The position numbers and the translations under genes were made by a program. DNA of 24,034 nucleotides, taken from contig DATJFQ010000015.1 in NCBI GenBank assembly GCA_035495555.1, positions 1 through 24,034 of the forward strand, read 5' to 3'. Shown in pieces: positions 1 through 8,818 of the stretch. The notes beneath the pieces were generated by a model that saw only the letters and a list, made by a program, of their open reading frames with translations, did not search any database and was not told the origin of the DNA. Position 1 is the stretch's first letter. Each line of letters begins with the position of its first letter. Origin of the DNA: DATJFQ01 sp035495555 (GTDB taxonomy: Bacteria > Acidobacteriota > Vicinamibacteria > Vicinamibacterales > 2-12-FULL-66-21).

Positions 1-292
1 GTGCACCGAAGGACAGGAGGATGATCTCAATCTCTACGCGCACAAACAGTGGCAGGGGATGTTCACGAGCTACTACCTGCCGCGGTGGCAGGAGTTCTTC
101 TCAGGCTTGAACCGCGCAGTCGATACGGGGACGTCGTTCGACCGCGCCCCGTTCGCCGCAGCGATGTGCCGGTGGGAGCAGGAGTGGTCACATCGCCACG
201 AGACGTTCCCGGCGCGGCCGCGCGGTGACGCGCTGGACGTCTCGCATCGGCTCTATTCCAAGTACCGGCGGCAGCTCGAGGAGCTCCGCTAG
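1..292 (+). CDS. Alpha-N-acetylglucosaminidase (GH89), C-terminal fragment
   Basis: Only the last 96 codons are in the window; the frame is open from base 2 to a TAG at 290-292. The visible protein has the pattern of the helical C-terminal domain of GH89 (NAGLU-type) enzymes: an asparagine-leucine-tyrosine-alanine run, then KQWQGMFTSYYLPRWQEFF, which resembles the family's 'YANKxWAGxxxDYYLPRWxxFF'. GH89 enzymes remove terminal alpha-linked N-acetylglucosamine from glycans and are usually exported in bacteria. The catalytic glutamates and any signal peptide would lie upstream, outside the window, so activity cannot be judged. The assignment rests on one conserved block. Confidence 0.75.
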   Translation, partial: CTEGQEDDLNLYAHKQWQGMFTSYYLPRWQEFFSGLNRAVDTGTSFDRAPFAAAMCRWEQEWSHRHETFPARPRGDALDVSHRLYSKYRRQLEELR

Positions 293-571
293 CGTCCATT
301 TGCGCGAGCAGGTACGCCCGGCTACCGATGTAACGATGGCGTTGCGCCACCAGAGGCGGCACTCGGCGCGAACGCATCGTCCGGGCTCCGCAAGGCAGGG
401 CTCGACATTCCCGCACGCGACAGCGCCCGATGAACGTCACGAACGCGGATTCATCAGTGGCGGAGCAAGGCGCCGATCGCAGCTCGTAGCGGCTCACGCT
501 CGAATGTCACGGCGCAGACGACCGTGGTAGCTTGACGTGCTGACCAGAGTCGCGCCACACTCGCCGGCGCG
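293..571. other. Intergenic region, no gene seen
   Basis: This 279-base stretch separates the GH89 end from the flavoprotein start. Open frames across it are GC-driven shadows without recognisable protein character. A TTGACG hexamer at 532-537 could be a -35 element for the downstream gene, but no convincing -10 follows, and no Shine-Dalgarno sequence is visible before the ATG at 572. Confidence 0.4.
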
Positions 572-1864
572 ATGACCACCCGGCGCGACGTCCTGAAGGC
601 TTCACTCTTGCTGCCCTCGCTCGCGACGGTTGAACAACCACGCCGAGTCTCGTCCCTTCCCCGCGTTGTCGTCGTGGGCGCCGGCGCGTTCGGCGGATGG
701 ACGGCCCTCGAGTTACGGCGCCGCGGCGCCCGGGTGACGCTGGTCGAGGCGTGGGGGCCAGGCAACGCCCGTGCGAGCTCGGGCGGCGAAACGCGCGTCA
801 TTCGCGCAACGTACGGCTCCCGCACCGTCTACACGAAGCTCGCGCTGCGCGCGCTGCGGCTCTGGACGGAGTACGACCGCCGATGGCGGCGCGGGTTCTT
901 TCGCAAGACCGGCGCGCTGTGGATGATTCGTCCCGCACACGGCGCGGCGACGACTGATCAACCTGGCGGCAGCCACACGGATGATCCTGCCGCCTTCGGC
1001 CGCGACTCTGTCTCGGCGCTCCGCGCGGTCGGCCTGCCGATCGAGGAGCTGACGCCCGCGGAGGCGGCGCGACGCTTTCCCCAGATCGCATTCGACGACG
1101 TCAGCACGGCGTTGTGGGAACCGGAAGCCGGCTACCTCTTCGCGCGTCGGGCATGCGAGCACGTCGTCGAGCGGTTCATCGCGGAAGGCGGCACATGGCA
1201 GCGTGCGGACGTTCGACCGCTCGACGATATCGACGGCGCGCTCCGACAGGTGGTCACGTCTGACGGCGACCGGATTGCGGCCGACGTCTTCGTCTTCGCC
1301 TGCGGCCCGTGGCTGCCCGCGATGTTTCCGACGCTGCTCGCGGGCAAGATCACCCCGACGCGGCAAGAGGTCTATTACTTCGGAACGCCGGCGGGCGATG
1401 CGAGATTCATCGATCCGCGTATGCCGGTCTGGATCGACTACGGCGATCGGCTGATGTACGGAATTCCCGGGAATGCAAACCGGGGCTTCAAGGTCGCAGA
1501 CGACACGCCGGGACCGTCGATCGATCCGACGACGATGGTGCGCGACGCGACGGCGTCGGGCATCGCCGGCGCGCGGAGCTTTCTCGAAACGCGATTCCCG
1601 CTGCTCAGAGACGCGCCACTGCTGGGATCAGAAGTCTGTCAGTACGAAGCATCGCCGGATTCGCACTACATCATCGATAAGCACCCGTCGGCGCCCAACG
1701 TCTGGATTGCGGGGGGTGGATCGGGACACGGCTTCAAAATGGGGCCGGCGATCGGTGAGATGGTGGCGTCACTCGCGCTGGGATCCGCGACGCCAGACCC
1801 GCAGTTCAGCCTGGCGCGTCTCGCGGCGCGGCCTGCAGCAGGGTGGGAGGGCAAGTGGTCGTGA
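572..1864 (+). CDS. Tat-exported FAD-dependent amine oxidase, sarcosine oxidase-like (DAO family)
   Basis: A 430-residue flavoprotein. Residues 3-20 form a twin-arginine signal (TRRDVLK followed by a hydrophobic stretch), so it is probably exported folded with its cofactor. A Rossmann FAD site follows (GAGAFGG at 36-42, acidic strand end VE at 58-59). SSGGETRVIR at 69-78 matches the monomeric sarcosine oxidase (MSOX) segment SHHGDTRIIR. Near the C-terminus CQYEASPDSHYIIDKHP places Cys356 where MSOX-type enzymes attach FAD covalently. The MSOX active-site histidine (His45) corresponds to Gly71, while the arginine (Arg49) is kept as Arg75, so the substrate is probably a different secondary amine or amino acid. 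The TGA overlaps the next gene's GTG start (GTGA), which suggests coupled translation. Family is confident; substrate unknown. Confidence 0.85.
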   Translation: MTTRRDVLKASLLLPSLATVEQPRRVSSLPRVVVVGAGAFGGWTALELRRRGARVTLVEAWGPGNARASSGGETRVIRATYGSRTVYTKLALRALRLWTEYDRRWRRGFFRKTGALWMIRPAHGAATTDQPGGSHTDDPAAFGRDSVSALRAVGLPIEELTPAEAARRFPQIAFDDVSTALWEPEAGYLFARRACEHVVERFIAEGGTWQRADVRPLDDIDGALRQVVTSDGDRIAADVFVFACGPWLPAMFPTLLAGKITPTRQEVYYFGTPAGDARFIDPRMPVWIDYGDRLMYGIPGNANRGFKVADDTPGPSIDPTTMVRDATASGIAGARSFLETRFPLLRDAPLLGSEVCQYEASPDSHYIIDKHPSAPNVWIAGGGSGHGFKMGPAIGEMVASLALGSATPDPQFSLARLAARPAAGWEGKWS

Positions 1865-3627
1865 GAGGAAGAATGCTGCTGGTGTTCGCCGTGGTTGCGG
1901 CAACTGCCGCGACGGCGGTGCCAACCGTTCAACGCGGCGGGGTCCCGCCGCCGGGCGACGCCGTGAACGCGTTGGCCCAGGAACTCGCGATCCGGCAAGG
2001 CTCGGCGTACCTGGTTCCGCTGGCGGAGGTGCGCAACGGACCTCCGGCGATGCCGGCGAACGAGGCGCAGGTCAAAGCGGATGCGGCGTGGGCCGATGCA
2101 CTGCTGACGCGGCTGCACGCGATCGCGCCCGATCGGCTGTCGCACCAGGATGCGCTCACCTACAAGACGATCGAGTTCGATGCCCGCCTGATGAGGGAAG
2201 CCGCGCAGTACTACTGGCTGGAGTCGTTCATCACGCCGTATGCGTCGCCGCTGACGTTCCTCTCGGGAATGCTGGCCAACCTGCCGCTCGACTCGGAGGC
2301 CGACCGGCAGGCGTACTCCGATGCGCTCGACGAGCTGCCGCTCACGTTTGCCGCGTACGAAAGTCGGCTGCGCGGTCAGGTGCGCCGCGGCATCGCGCTT
2401 CCGGCCGCCGAGCTGCCGCTCGTGCTGGGATTCGTTCGGGGTTTCGGCGCACCACCGGCGGCGAGCCCGTTCAGGGTGGACGACCGGCGTCTCGCGAAGA
2501 TGGAGCCGGCGAGCCGCGCGCGCTTTCTCGAACGCGTGAACGCGGCGATCGCCGACGTCGTGGACCCGGCTGTCGATCGGCTGGCCGCGTATCTCGATGG
2601 ACCGTATCGGGCGCAGGCCGCCGGCGACGTCGGGGTGTCGCGGTTTCCCGGCGGACGCGACTACTACCGCTTCCTGATTCGCCGCCATACCGGCCTCGAC
2701 CTCACGCCGGAGCAGATTCATCAGATCGGACTGAACGAGGTGGCACGCCTCGAGACCGCGCTCGATCAGGTGCGCCACGATGCGGGATATGCGGGTTCGT
2801 TCGCGGAGTTCCGGAATTACCTGCGCAACGATCCGCGTTTCCGGGCGCATTCTGGTGAAGAGATCGGCGAGCGGATGGAAGCAGCCATCCGCCGCATCGA
2901 GCCGCACGTCGGTGCGTATTTCGGGCGAAGGCCGTCGGCTCCTTACGGCGTGAAGCCGCTCGAGGCGCAGCGCGCCGCGTCCATGACTTACGGCTACTAC
3001 CAGATTCCGACCGCGAGCGACCCATCCGGCTACTACATGTACAACGGCACGCGGCCGGAGGATCGCTCCATCCTGATGGCCGAAGCGGTGATCTATCACG
3101 AACTGGTGCCGGGGCATCACTTCCAGATGGCGCTGCAGATGGAGAACGCGTCGCTCGTGCCATTCCGGCGCAACGCGCATCCGACGGCATTCACCGAGGG
3201 CTGGGGCGAGTACGCATCCGATCTTGCCGGCGAGATGGGGATGTATCGCGATCCGTATCAGCGGGCCGGGCGGCTCGCGATGGATCTGTTTCTCTCGTCG
3301 CGGCTGGTCGTCGATACTGGAATGAACGCGCTCGGCTGGACGCGCGAGAAAGCCATCGCCTTCATGCGCGACCACACGTTCGAATCGGACGTGCAGATCG
3401 ACACGGAGACGTTGCGCTATTCCGTGGACATCCCCGGCCAGGCGCTGGCCTACAAGCTCGGCGCCAAGCGGATCCACGACCTGCGAGATCGGGTCGCCGA
3501 GGAACAGGGCGCGTCGTTCGATCTGCGCGCGTTTCATGACTACGTACTGGCGGCCGGGGCGCTGCCGCTGCCGGTGCTGGACGAGCATGTCGCGTGCTAC
3601 ACGCACGAACAACACGCGTCGCGGTGA
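1861..3627 (+). CDS. Secreted DUF885 family protein, putative metallopeptidase
   Basis: A 588-residue protein of the DUF885 family. I chose the GTG at 1861: it overlaps the preceding TGA by four bases and has GGGAGGG ten bases upstream. An ATG at 1873 is an alternative. The N-terminus (MLLVFAVVAATAATAVP) is a signal peptide, so the protein is periplasmic or secreted. His413-Glu414 within HELVPGHH gives the zinc-peptidase-like HExxxxHH block of the family, and Glu446 in FTEGWGEY is the likely third ligand, an arrangement reminiscent of gluzincins. The reaction is not known for most members; peptide hydrolysis is an inference from the motif. Coupling to the exported amine oxidase suggests both act on extracytoplasmic amino compounds. 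Confidence 0.85.
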   Translation: MRGRMLLVFAVVAATAATAVPTVQRGGVPPPGDAVNALAQELAIRQGSAYLVPLAEVRNGPPAMPANEAQVKADAAWADALLTRLHAIAPDRLSHQDALTYKTIEFDARLMREAAQYYWLESFITPYASPLTFLSGMLANLPLDSEADRQAYSDALDELPLTFAAYESRLRGQVRRGIALPAAELPLVLGFVRGFGAPPAASPFRVDDRRLAKMEPASRARFLERVNAAIADVVDPAVDRLAAYLDGPYRAQAAGDVGVSRFPGGRDYYRFLIRRHTGLDLTPEQIHQIGLNEVARLETALDQVRHDAGYAGSFAEFRNYLRNDPRFRAHSGEEIGERMEAAIRRIEPHVGAYFGRRPSAPYGVKPLEAQRAASMTYGYYQIPTASDPSGYYMYNGTRPEDRSILMAEAVIYHELVPGHHFQMALQMENASLVPFRRNAHPTAFTEGWGEYASDLAGEMGMYRDPYQRAGRLAMDLFLSSRLVVDTGMNALGWTREKAIAFMRDHTFESDVQIDTETLRYSVDIPGQALAYKLGAKRIHDLRDRVAEEQGASFDLRAFHDYVLAAGALPLPVLDEHVACYTHEQHASR

Positions 3628-3635
3628 TCGTTCCG

Positions 3636-3657
3636 AGGCGCGTTGACGCGAGCGCCT
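3636..3657. terminator. Inverted repeat between convergent genes, possible bidirectional terminator
   Basis: AGGCGC at 3636-3641 pairs perfectly with GCGCCT at 3652-3657 around a 10-base loop that can itself pair further. It sits between the DUF885 stop and the permease stop, touching the latter. There is no clear T-run on either side, so intrinsic termination is only a possibility. Confidence 0.35.
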
Positions 3658-6382
3658 ATTCCGTGCGCAGCGCCTCGAGCGGCGCAATGCGTGCCGCCCG
3701 ACGCGCCGGCAGGTACGCCGCGAGCAGGGTCGTCAGGACCAGGATACCCACCGCGGTCGCGAGCGAGGGCAGATCGACACGGGCCACGCCGAAGAGCTGA
3801 TCGCGGATGAGGCCCGCTGCCGCGAGTCCGGCCGGAATCCCGCACGCGAGACCGACCGCACAGAGCGCCGCCGATTCGCCGAGCACTGTGCGCGCCACGC
3901 TTGCGGGCTGAGCGCCAAGGGCGATGCGCAGACCGAACTCTCCCGTGCGGCGACTGGTCTCATATGCGGTCATGCCGTACAGGCCGAGTGCGGCGAGCAG
4001 CAGCGCGAGGACTCCGAAGAACGCCGTGACCCGCATGGTGAGCCGATCTTCGGCAACCGCTTGACCGGTCAGCTCGTTCACGGCGTGCACCTCGACCGGA
4101 AGGCTGGCATCGGCGGCGAGCACCGCGCCTCGAATCGCCGCCAGCGACGCCGCTGGATCGCCATTCACGCGCACCGCCAGCCAGAACCCGTTCTGGTGTG
4201 TCTGGAAGAGCGGGATATAGGCTTCCTGCACCCGCTCATCGCGCACGCTGGCCTCACGCATGTCGGCAACGATGCCGACGATGGTGTACGTGGCGTCCCC
4301 GCCGTCCTTGATCGTCGTCCCGATCGGATCGACGTTGCCGAAGAGCCGCTTCGCCAGGCTCTGATTGAGGATCACGACCTTCACACCTGATGCCGAGTCG
4401 CGCGCGTCGAATTCGCGGCCCCGCAGCAGCCTGGCGCCGATCGCCTGGAAATATCCCGGGCCGACGGCATCGTATTTCACGTCCAGCGGCGACGCGGATT
4501 TGCCGCTACCTGGAGGCAGGATACCGATGAAACCGTAGGAGCCGAACAGGCCATGAAAGGTGGTGCTCACGCCCGCGACGCCAGGCAGCACACGAACCCG
4601 CTCGGGCAACGTCCGCGCCAGCGCCTCTTCGCGTGCGAGCGTGTATCCGGCTTTCTGTGTCGAGACCTTCACCATCACCAGTCGATCGCGATCGAAGCCG
4701 AGATCGGCCGTCACGAGGCGCTGCATGCTGCGGACGAGAAGACCTGCGCCAATGAGCAGCACCATCGACAACGTGAGCTGCACCACGACAAGTGTCTTCC
4801 CGGTTGCGAAGCGGCCCGCGCGCGTGCGCGCGCCGACGAGATTTCGGCCCTGCGCGCGAAGTGTCGTCGCCACATCGAGGCGCGTACCTCGGAACGCCGG
4901 GGCGAGACCGAACAGGATCGAGCAGATGAGCGTGAGGCCGGCCGCAAACCCGAGTACGGGTCCGCGGACCGTGGTGTCCAGCGTGATCGGACTGTTCGCG
5001 AGGCGCACGAACAGATCGCTGCCCGGCTTCGAGACCAGCACGCCCAACGTGCCTCCGCCGGCGGCCAGCAGCAGCGTTTCGGTGAACAGCTGGCGCAGCA
5101 GCCTGCCCCGTCCCGCCCCGAGCGCCATCCGAACCGTCATCTCGCGCGTGCGTGCGACTCCGCGCACCAGCATGAGATTCGCCACGTTGGCGCAGGCGAT
5201 GAGCACGATCAGGACGACCGCGCACATGAGCACGATGAGCGGCGCCTGATAATCGCGGCGGACGCGTGAGAACCCACGTGCGCCCGAGTCGACCTCGATC
5301 GGGTCCTCGTGCAGGTTCGAGTCGAACTGGGCCAGGTCCTTGCCCGCCAGTTGGGCGCGAACGGCGTCGGCTTCGATCGCGGGGATCGCGGCCCTTGCCT
5401 GTGCCAGCGTGATACCGGGCGCCAGGCGGCCCATCATCTGCAGCCACGAAACGTGGCGATCGTCGAGCACCTTCTGCTCAGGCGACAGCAGCGGCTGCAT
5501 CCGCATCGGCACCCACAGATCCGTTGCGGTGCCGACGATGTCGCCGAACCCGGCGGGCATGACGCCGATAACGGTCAGCGGCACGTGATTGACCGTGATG
5601 GCACTCCCGATCGCCGAGGGATCGCGGGCGAAGCGGCGCTGCCAGTAGCCCTCGCTGATGACCGCGACCGGCGTGCTCGCCCCGGCTGCGTCCACACCGC
5701 CGGCAAATGTTCGTCCCTTCGCAGCGGCCACCTGCAGGACATCGAAATAGTTGCTGGTCACGAGACGGACTTCGGTGTGTTCGACCGCGCCGCCGCTCTC
5801 CGCCGGCCGCCCGGCGATGTCGACCTCGGCGTCATACAGACGTCCGGCGGCATAGATGTCACCAAGGGCACGGATGCGATTGCGGACATCCTCGTAGAGG
5901 GGAAAGGACACGAAGTCCGTTTGAGGCGGGCCGATCCAGTTCGAACCGACCGCCGATGGCTTGCCGATGATCATCAGCTGTTCCGGATGGGGGACGGCAA
6001 GCGGACGGAAGAGCAGCGCCTGCATGACCGTGAACGTTGCGGTGTTCGCGCCTATGCCAAGACCGAGCAGCATCACGGTCGTGAGTGTGAAGGTGGGCTC
6101 CTTACGCAGCGTCCGGCAGGCGTATCGCGCATCCTGCAGCAGTTGTTCCAGAAGGACGGTGCCGCGTGCATCGCGCGCCTCCTCCTTCGCCACCTCCACG
6201 CTGCCAAAGGCGATACGCGCGAGGCGGTTCGCCTCCGCGCGCGGGGCGCCCCGGCGCTCCAGCTCCTCAGCCTCGCGCTCGAGATGGAAGCGCAGCTCGG
6301 CGTCCAAGTCGTCTTCCATCGCCGACCGGCGGACGATCGCGCGCAGCCGGTAGCGGACGTCCGCCCAGAGTTGCCGCAGCAT
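3656..6382 (-). CDS. ADOP-family (FtsX/MacB-type) ABC permease without ATPase
   Basis: A 908-residue membrane protein. The N-terminal ~80 residues are a soluble prefix (LDAELRFHLEREAEELERRG) typical of the acidobacterial duplicated orphan permeases. A first transmembrane helix (VMLLGLGIGANTATFTVMQA) precedes a MacB-like periplasmic domain with an ERxF-type QRRFARDP region. A central FtsX block begins LIVLMCAVVLIVLIACANVA and contains REMTVRMALGAGRGRLLRQL. A second periplasmic domain and a second FtsX block (GEFGLRIALGAQ) follow, ending in LPARRAARIAPLEALRTE. It is therefore two MacB-permease halves fused. MacB relatives drive mechanotransmission-type efflux or lipoprotein handling, but no ATPase gene lies beside it. 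It starts five bases after the padR stop and lacks its own Shine-Dalgarno, so it is probably translated by coupling. Substrate unknown. Confidence 0.9.
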   Translation of the reverse strand: MLRQLWADVRYRLRAIVRRSAMEDDLDAELRFHLEREAEELERRGAPRAEANRLARIAFGSVEVAKEEARDARGTVLLEQLLQDARYACRTLRKEPTFTLTTVMLLGLGIGANTATFTVMQALLFRPLAVPHPEQLMIIGKPSAVGSNWIGPPQTDFVSFPLYEDVRNRIRALGDIYAAGRLYDAEVDIAGRPAESGGAVEHTEVRLVTSNYFDVLQVAAAKGRTFAGGVDAAGASTPVAVISEGYWQRRFARDPSAIGSAITVNHVPLTVIGVMPAGFGDIVGTATDLWVPMRMQPLLSPEQKVLDDRHVSWLQMMGRLAPGITLAQARAAIPAIEADAVRAQLAGKDLAQFDSNLHEDPIEVDSGARGFSRVRRDYQAPLIVLMCAVVLIVLIACANVANLMLVRGVARTREMTVRMALGAGRGRLLRQLFTETLLLAAGGGTLGVLVSKPGSDLFVRLANSPITLDTTVRGPVLGFAAGLTLICSILFGLAPAFRGTRLDVATTLRAQGRNLVGARTRAGRFATGKTLVVVQLTLSMVLLIGAGLLVRSMQRLVTADLGFDRDRLVMVKVSTQKAGYTLAREEALARTLPERVRVLPGVAGVSTTFHGLFGSYGFIGILPPGSGKSASPLDVKYDAVGPGYFQAIGARLLRGREFDARDSASGVKVVILNQSLAKRLFGNVDPIGTTIKDGGDATYTIVGIVADMREASVRDERVQEAYIPLFQTHQNGFWLAVRVNGDPAASLAAIRGAVLAADASLPVEVHAVNELTGQAVAEDRLTMRVTAFFGVLALLLAALGLYGMTAYETSRRTGEFGLRIALGAQPASVARTVLGESAALCAVGLACGIPAGLAAAGLIRDQLFGVARVDLPSLATAVGILVLTTLLAAYLPARRAARIAPLEALRTE

Positions 6383-6387
6383 GCGAG

Positions 6388-6720
6388 TCAGTTCAGTTTC
6401 AGGACGAGCGAGACGGCCGCTGTCAGCCGTGCCCAGTCATCGGTTTCGGTCGCCAGCCGGGCGCGCCCCGCGCGCGTCAGCTCGTAATACTTGGCCTTCC
6501 GGTTGTTCTCGGACTCCCCCCACGAGGCGCGGATCCAGCCCTTGCGTTCGAGCCGGTGGAGTGCGGGGTACAGCGATCCCTGCGGAATCTGCAAGGTGTC
6601 GCGCGAGACCTGCTGGAGGCGCTGGGCGATCGCCCAGCCGTGCATGGAGCCCAGCGACAGCGCCTTGAGGATCAGCAGGTCCAACGTGCCCTGCGGAAGA
6701 TCGAGCTTCGAATCCGGCAT
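6388..6720 (-). CDS. PadR-family transcriptional regulator
   Basis: A 110-residue winged-helix protein. The start at 6720 gives MPDSKLDLPQGTLDLLILK, the usual PadR beginning, with AAGGCGAAGG just upstream; an open frame continuing to 6801 lacks support. The wing region NRKAKYYELTRAGRARL is standard for the family, as is IPQGSLYPALHRLERKGWI. PadR proteins bind DNA as dimers and usually repress their own operon. Here the next gene is the ADOP permease, five bases downstream, an arrangement very frequent in acidobacteria, so the permease is the probable target. A perfect inverted repeat in front of the gene is the likely operator. The inducing ligand is unknown. Confidence 0.92.
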   Translation of the reverse strand: MPDSKLDLPQGTLDLLILKALSLGSMHGWAIAQRLQQVSRDTLQIPQGSLYPALHRLERKGWIRASWGESENNRKAKYYELTRAGRARLATETDDWARLTAAVSLVLKLN

Positions 6721-6732
6721 GCCTTCGCCTTT

Positions 6733-6774
6733 CGCTTCTACAGGAGCAACGGTAGCGCACTTGTTGTAGAAGCG
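6733..6774. promoter_or_regulatory. Perfect 10-bp inverted repeat upstream of padR, candidate PadR operator
   Basis: CGCTTCTACA (6733-6742) is the exact reverse complement of TGTAGAAGCG (6765-6774); the arm centres are 32 bp apart, about three helical turns. On the gene strand a possible TTGCGC (-35) and TACCGT (-10) spaced by 17 bases lie within the repeat, so a bound dimer or tetramer would block the polymerase. The repeat is seen directly; the link to PadR is inference. Confidence 0.55.
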
Positions 6775-6883
6775 CAAGGGGTCGGCCGGTTCGCTTGGCA
6801 CAATCGCCTGCGCCCGCCTGCAGGAGCATGCGGCTCCCGACTATGATCGGTTCATACGCGCTGCGAACCGGAGCACGGATCAG

Positions 6884-8101
6884 ATGCCTGTCGTTGTGGT
6901 CGGCGCCGGCGCCGCAGGTCTGGTGGCCGCCATCTTCGCCCGACGGGCCGGCCGACCTGTTGTCGTCTGCGAGAAAACGCCTGACGGAGGCCGCAAGATC
7001 CTGATCAGCGGCGGCGGCCGTTGCAATATTCTGCCGGCCGCGATCGAACCCGAGCGATTCGTCACGGCGTCGCCCGCGCATCTCGTGCGGCGCGTGTTGC
7101 GCTCCTGGCCGCTCGACCAGCAGCGCGCGTTCTTCGAGCGCGATGTCGGCACGCCGCTCGTGTTCGAAGCGGAGACCCGCAAGTGGTTTCCGGCGTCTCA
7201 TCGCGCGCGCGACGTGCGAGACGGCCTGGTGACGCTGGCCCGTCGAGCAGGCGTGGAGTTTCGGTTTGGATGCGAACTGCTTGACGTGACCGCGATGCCG
7301 GCCGGGTGGCGGGTCACCACGTCGCTGGGCACCATCGCCGCCGAGCGGGTCATCCTGGCGACAGGCGGGCTGTCCGTGCCCTCAACGGGGAGCGATGGCG
7401 CCGGACTCCGGGTCGCGGCGAACCTCGGTCACACCGTGCACGAGGCGTATCCGGCGCTCACGCCGCTCGTCGCCGAGCCGCCGATCCACGCGAGCCTGTC
7501 GGGCATCTCGATCGACGTGAGGCTACGCGCGCGCGACCAGTCCCGACGAATGGAGACGCGCGGCGGCTTTCTCTTCACCCATCGCGGTTACAGCGGGCCA
7601 GCCGTCCTGGACATCTCTCACGTCGCCGTGCGCAGCCGTCTGGCCGGAGGCGACCGCGCGTCGCTCCGCGTCCAGTGGTGCGATCACGATCAGCACGGCT
7701 GGCACGACATCCTCGCGAACGCAACGGGCCCCATCGTCAACGTCGTCGCGCGACACGTGCCGGAGCGCCTGGCGGACGCGATGTTGACGCGTGCCGGTAT
7801 TCCCATCGGACGGACGGGATCCGAGCTGCGCCGAACGGAGCGCGCGGCGCTCGTCGAGCACCTCACCGCTTACCCACTGCCGTGGACAGGCGACGAAGGC
7901 TACAAGAAGGCGGAAGTCACCGGCGGCGGCGTCGCCCTGACCGATGTGAACGTGAGTACGCTAGAGAGCCGGGTCTCGCCCGGGCTGTATCTGTGCGGCG
8001 AGATGCTCGACGCCTTCGGCCCGATCGGCGGTTTCAACTTCGCGTGGGCGTGGGCAACCGGCCGCCTGGCGGGGTTGGCCGCGGGGTCGCTGGGGCCCTA
8101 G
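6884..8101 (+). CDS. NAD(P)/FAD-dependent oxidoreductase, HI0933/BaiN family
   Basis: A 405-residue cytoplasmic flavoprotein. It begins with a Rossmann FAD site (VVVGAGAAGLVAA, residues 4-16), followed by the family hallmark ISGGGRCN, a mid-protein GGFLFTHRGYSGPAVLDIS block and, near the end, GEMLDAFGPIGGFNFAWAWATG, which closes the FAD site. These features define the HI0933/YhiN (BaiN) group. Some relatives reduce bile-acid enones, but most have no proven substrate. A GGAG ten bases before the ATG serves as ribosome-binding site, and TATGAT at 6842-6847 is a possible -10. The gene is divergent from padR and monocistronic. Family sure, substrate unknown. Confidence 0.9.
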   Translation: MPVVVVGAGAAGLVAAIFARRAGRPVVVCEKTPDGGRKILISGGGRCNILPAAIEPERFVTASPAHLVRRVLRSWPLDQQRAFFERDVGTPLVFEAETRKWFPASHRARDVRDGLVTLARRAGVEFRFGCELLDVTAMPAGWRVTTSLGTIAAERVILATGGLSVPSTGSDGAGLRVAANLGHTVHEAYPALTPLVAEPPIHASLSGISIDVRLRARDQSRRMETRGGFLFTHRGYSGPAVLDISHVAVRSRLAGGDRASLRVQWCDHDQHGWHDILANATGPIVNVVARHVPERLADAMLTRAGIPIGRTGSELRRTERAALVEHLTAYPLPWTGDEGYKKAEVTGGGVALTDVNVSTLESRVSPGLYLCGEMLDAFGPIGGFNFAWAWATGRLAGLAAGSLGP

Positions 8102-8128
8102 CTGCGAGCATGCGCAATGGCGCCACAC

Positions 8129-8151
8129 GGAGGCTGGGAAGTCCAGTCTCC
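8129..8151. terminator. Hairpin between convergent genes, possible bidirectional terminator
   Basis: GGAGGCTGG (8129-8137) and CCAGTCTCC (8143-8151) form a 9-bp stem with one G-T wobble around the 5-base loop GAAGT. It lies 28 bases after the flavoprotein stop and 26 bases after the stop of the convergent NTF2-like gene. No T-run follows on either strand. Confidence 0.4.
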
Positions 8152-8176
8152 GCGCGCGCGGCATTGCCGATGGGGA

Positions 8177-8644
8177 CTACTTCGCCGCCTGAGAGCTGTG
8201 GCCGGAGACCTGCTTCCATTCGCCGTTCTGCCGGACGAACGTGTCCGTGCTGATGATAGTGCGCGCGTAGTGCTGCCCCTTGATCATCGAGTCATACGTG
8301 CTCGTGTAAGACGCAATCGCCGTGTCGCCATAGACGTGGACTTTCAGATTCCGGATGCTCTCGCTGTTCGTGCGGTTGTTCTTCGTGTCCTTCATGTCGG
8401 TGACAAGCGATTGTTTGGTGTCCCACGTGCCCCGGCTCGTTCCTCCGCTCCAGTCATCCGCCAGGTAGCGGTCATAGAACGAAGCATCCTGGGCAAGATC
8501 CGCCTTGACCGCGTCGTTTTCCAACTGGGTGATGGCCGCGACTGTCCCGGAATCCGATGGCGTCGAACTCTGCGCGAACGCCAGCGCTGTCACCGACGCC
8601 ACTGCCGCGAACACGAGAGAGAACGCAATAAGCGATTTTTTCAT
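8177..8644 (-). CDS. Secreted NTF2-like (DUF4440-type) protein
   Basis: A 155-residue protein starting at the ATG at 8644 with GGAG six bases upstream; the frame extends further upstream but without support. Residues 1-24 are a classical signal peptide (MKKSLIAFSLVFAAVASV, with AFA before a probable cleavage). The mature part has the compact cone-shaped SnoaL/NTF2-like pattern: an early helix with ITQLENDAVKADLAQD, then FYDRYLADDW, a VHVYGDTAIASYTSTYD strand pair, and a final TFVRQNGEWKQVSGHSS strand. Such domains serve as small-molecule pockets or dimer modules, and most DUF4440 proteins have no assigned reaction. No neighbour suggests a substrate. Confidence 0.85.
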   Translation of the reverse strand: MKKSLIAFSLVFAAVASVTALAFAQSSTPSDSGTVAAITQLENDAVKADLAQDASFYDRYLADDWSGGTSRGTWDTKQSLVTDMKDTKNNRTNSESIRNLKVHVYGDTAIASYTSTYDSMIKGQHYARTIISTDTFVRQNGEWKQVSGHSSQAAK

Positions 8645-8818
8645 GAAGACTCCATTGGATCCGCCGGGACGGCGCCCACCAGAACGGCAGCGATCACCCA
8701 GCGACGCGGCCACAGTACTGCATTCGTACCGGGATGGCTGTCCAATAGCGCACTCTGCGGAGCGTTCTGAGTCGGTTCTGACGAAGCACGAAGTCGATCT
8801 CCGGCTCGGCCGATCCGG

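Noticed and set aside
1666..3687. A 673-codon open frame on the minus strand across the DUF885 gene
   Set aside because: It is antisense to a clear family protein, its translation is arginine-rich and without domains, and such frames are expected from third-position GC bias.
6795..6815. A sigma-54-like TTGGCAC sequence before the BaiN-type gene
   Set aside because: The -12 GC is one base out of register with the -24 GG, and no activator gene is nearby.
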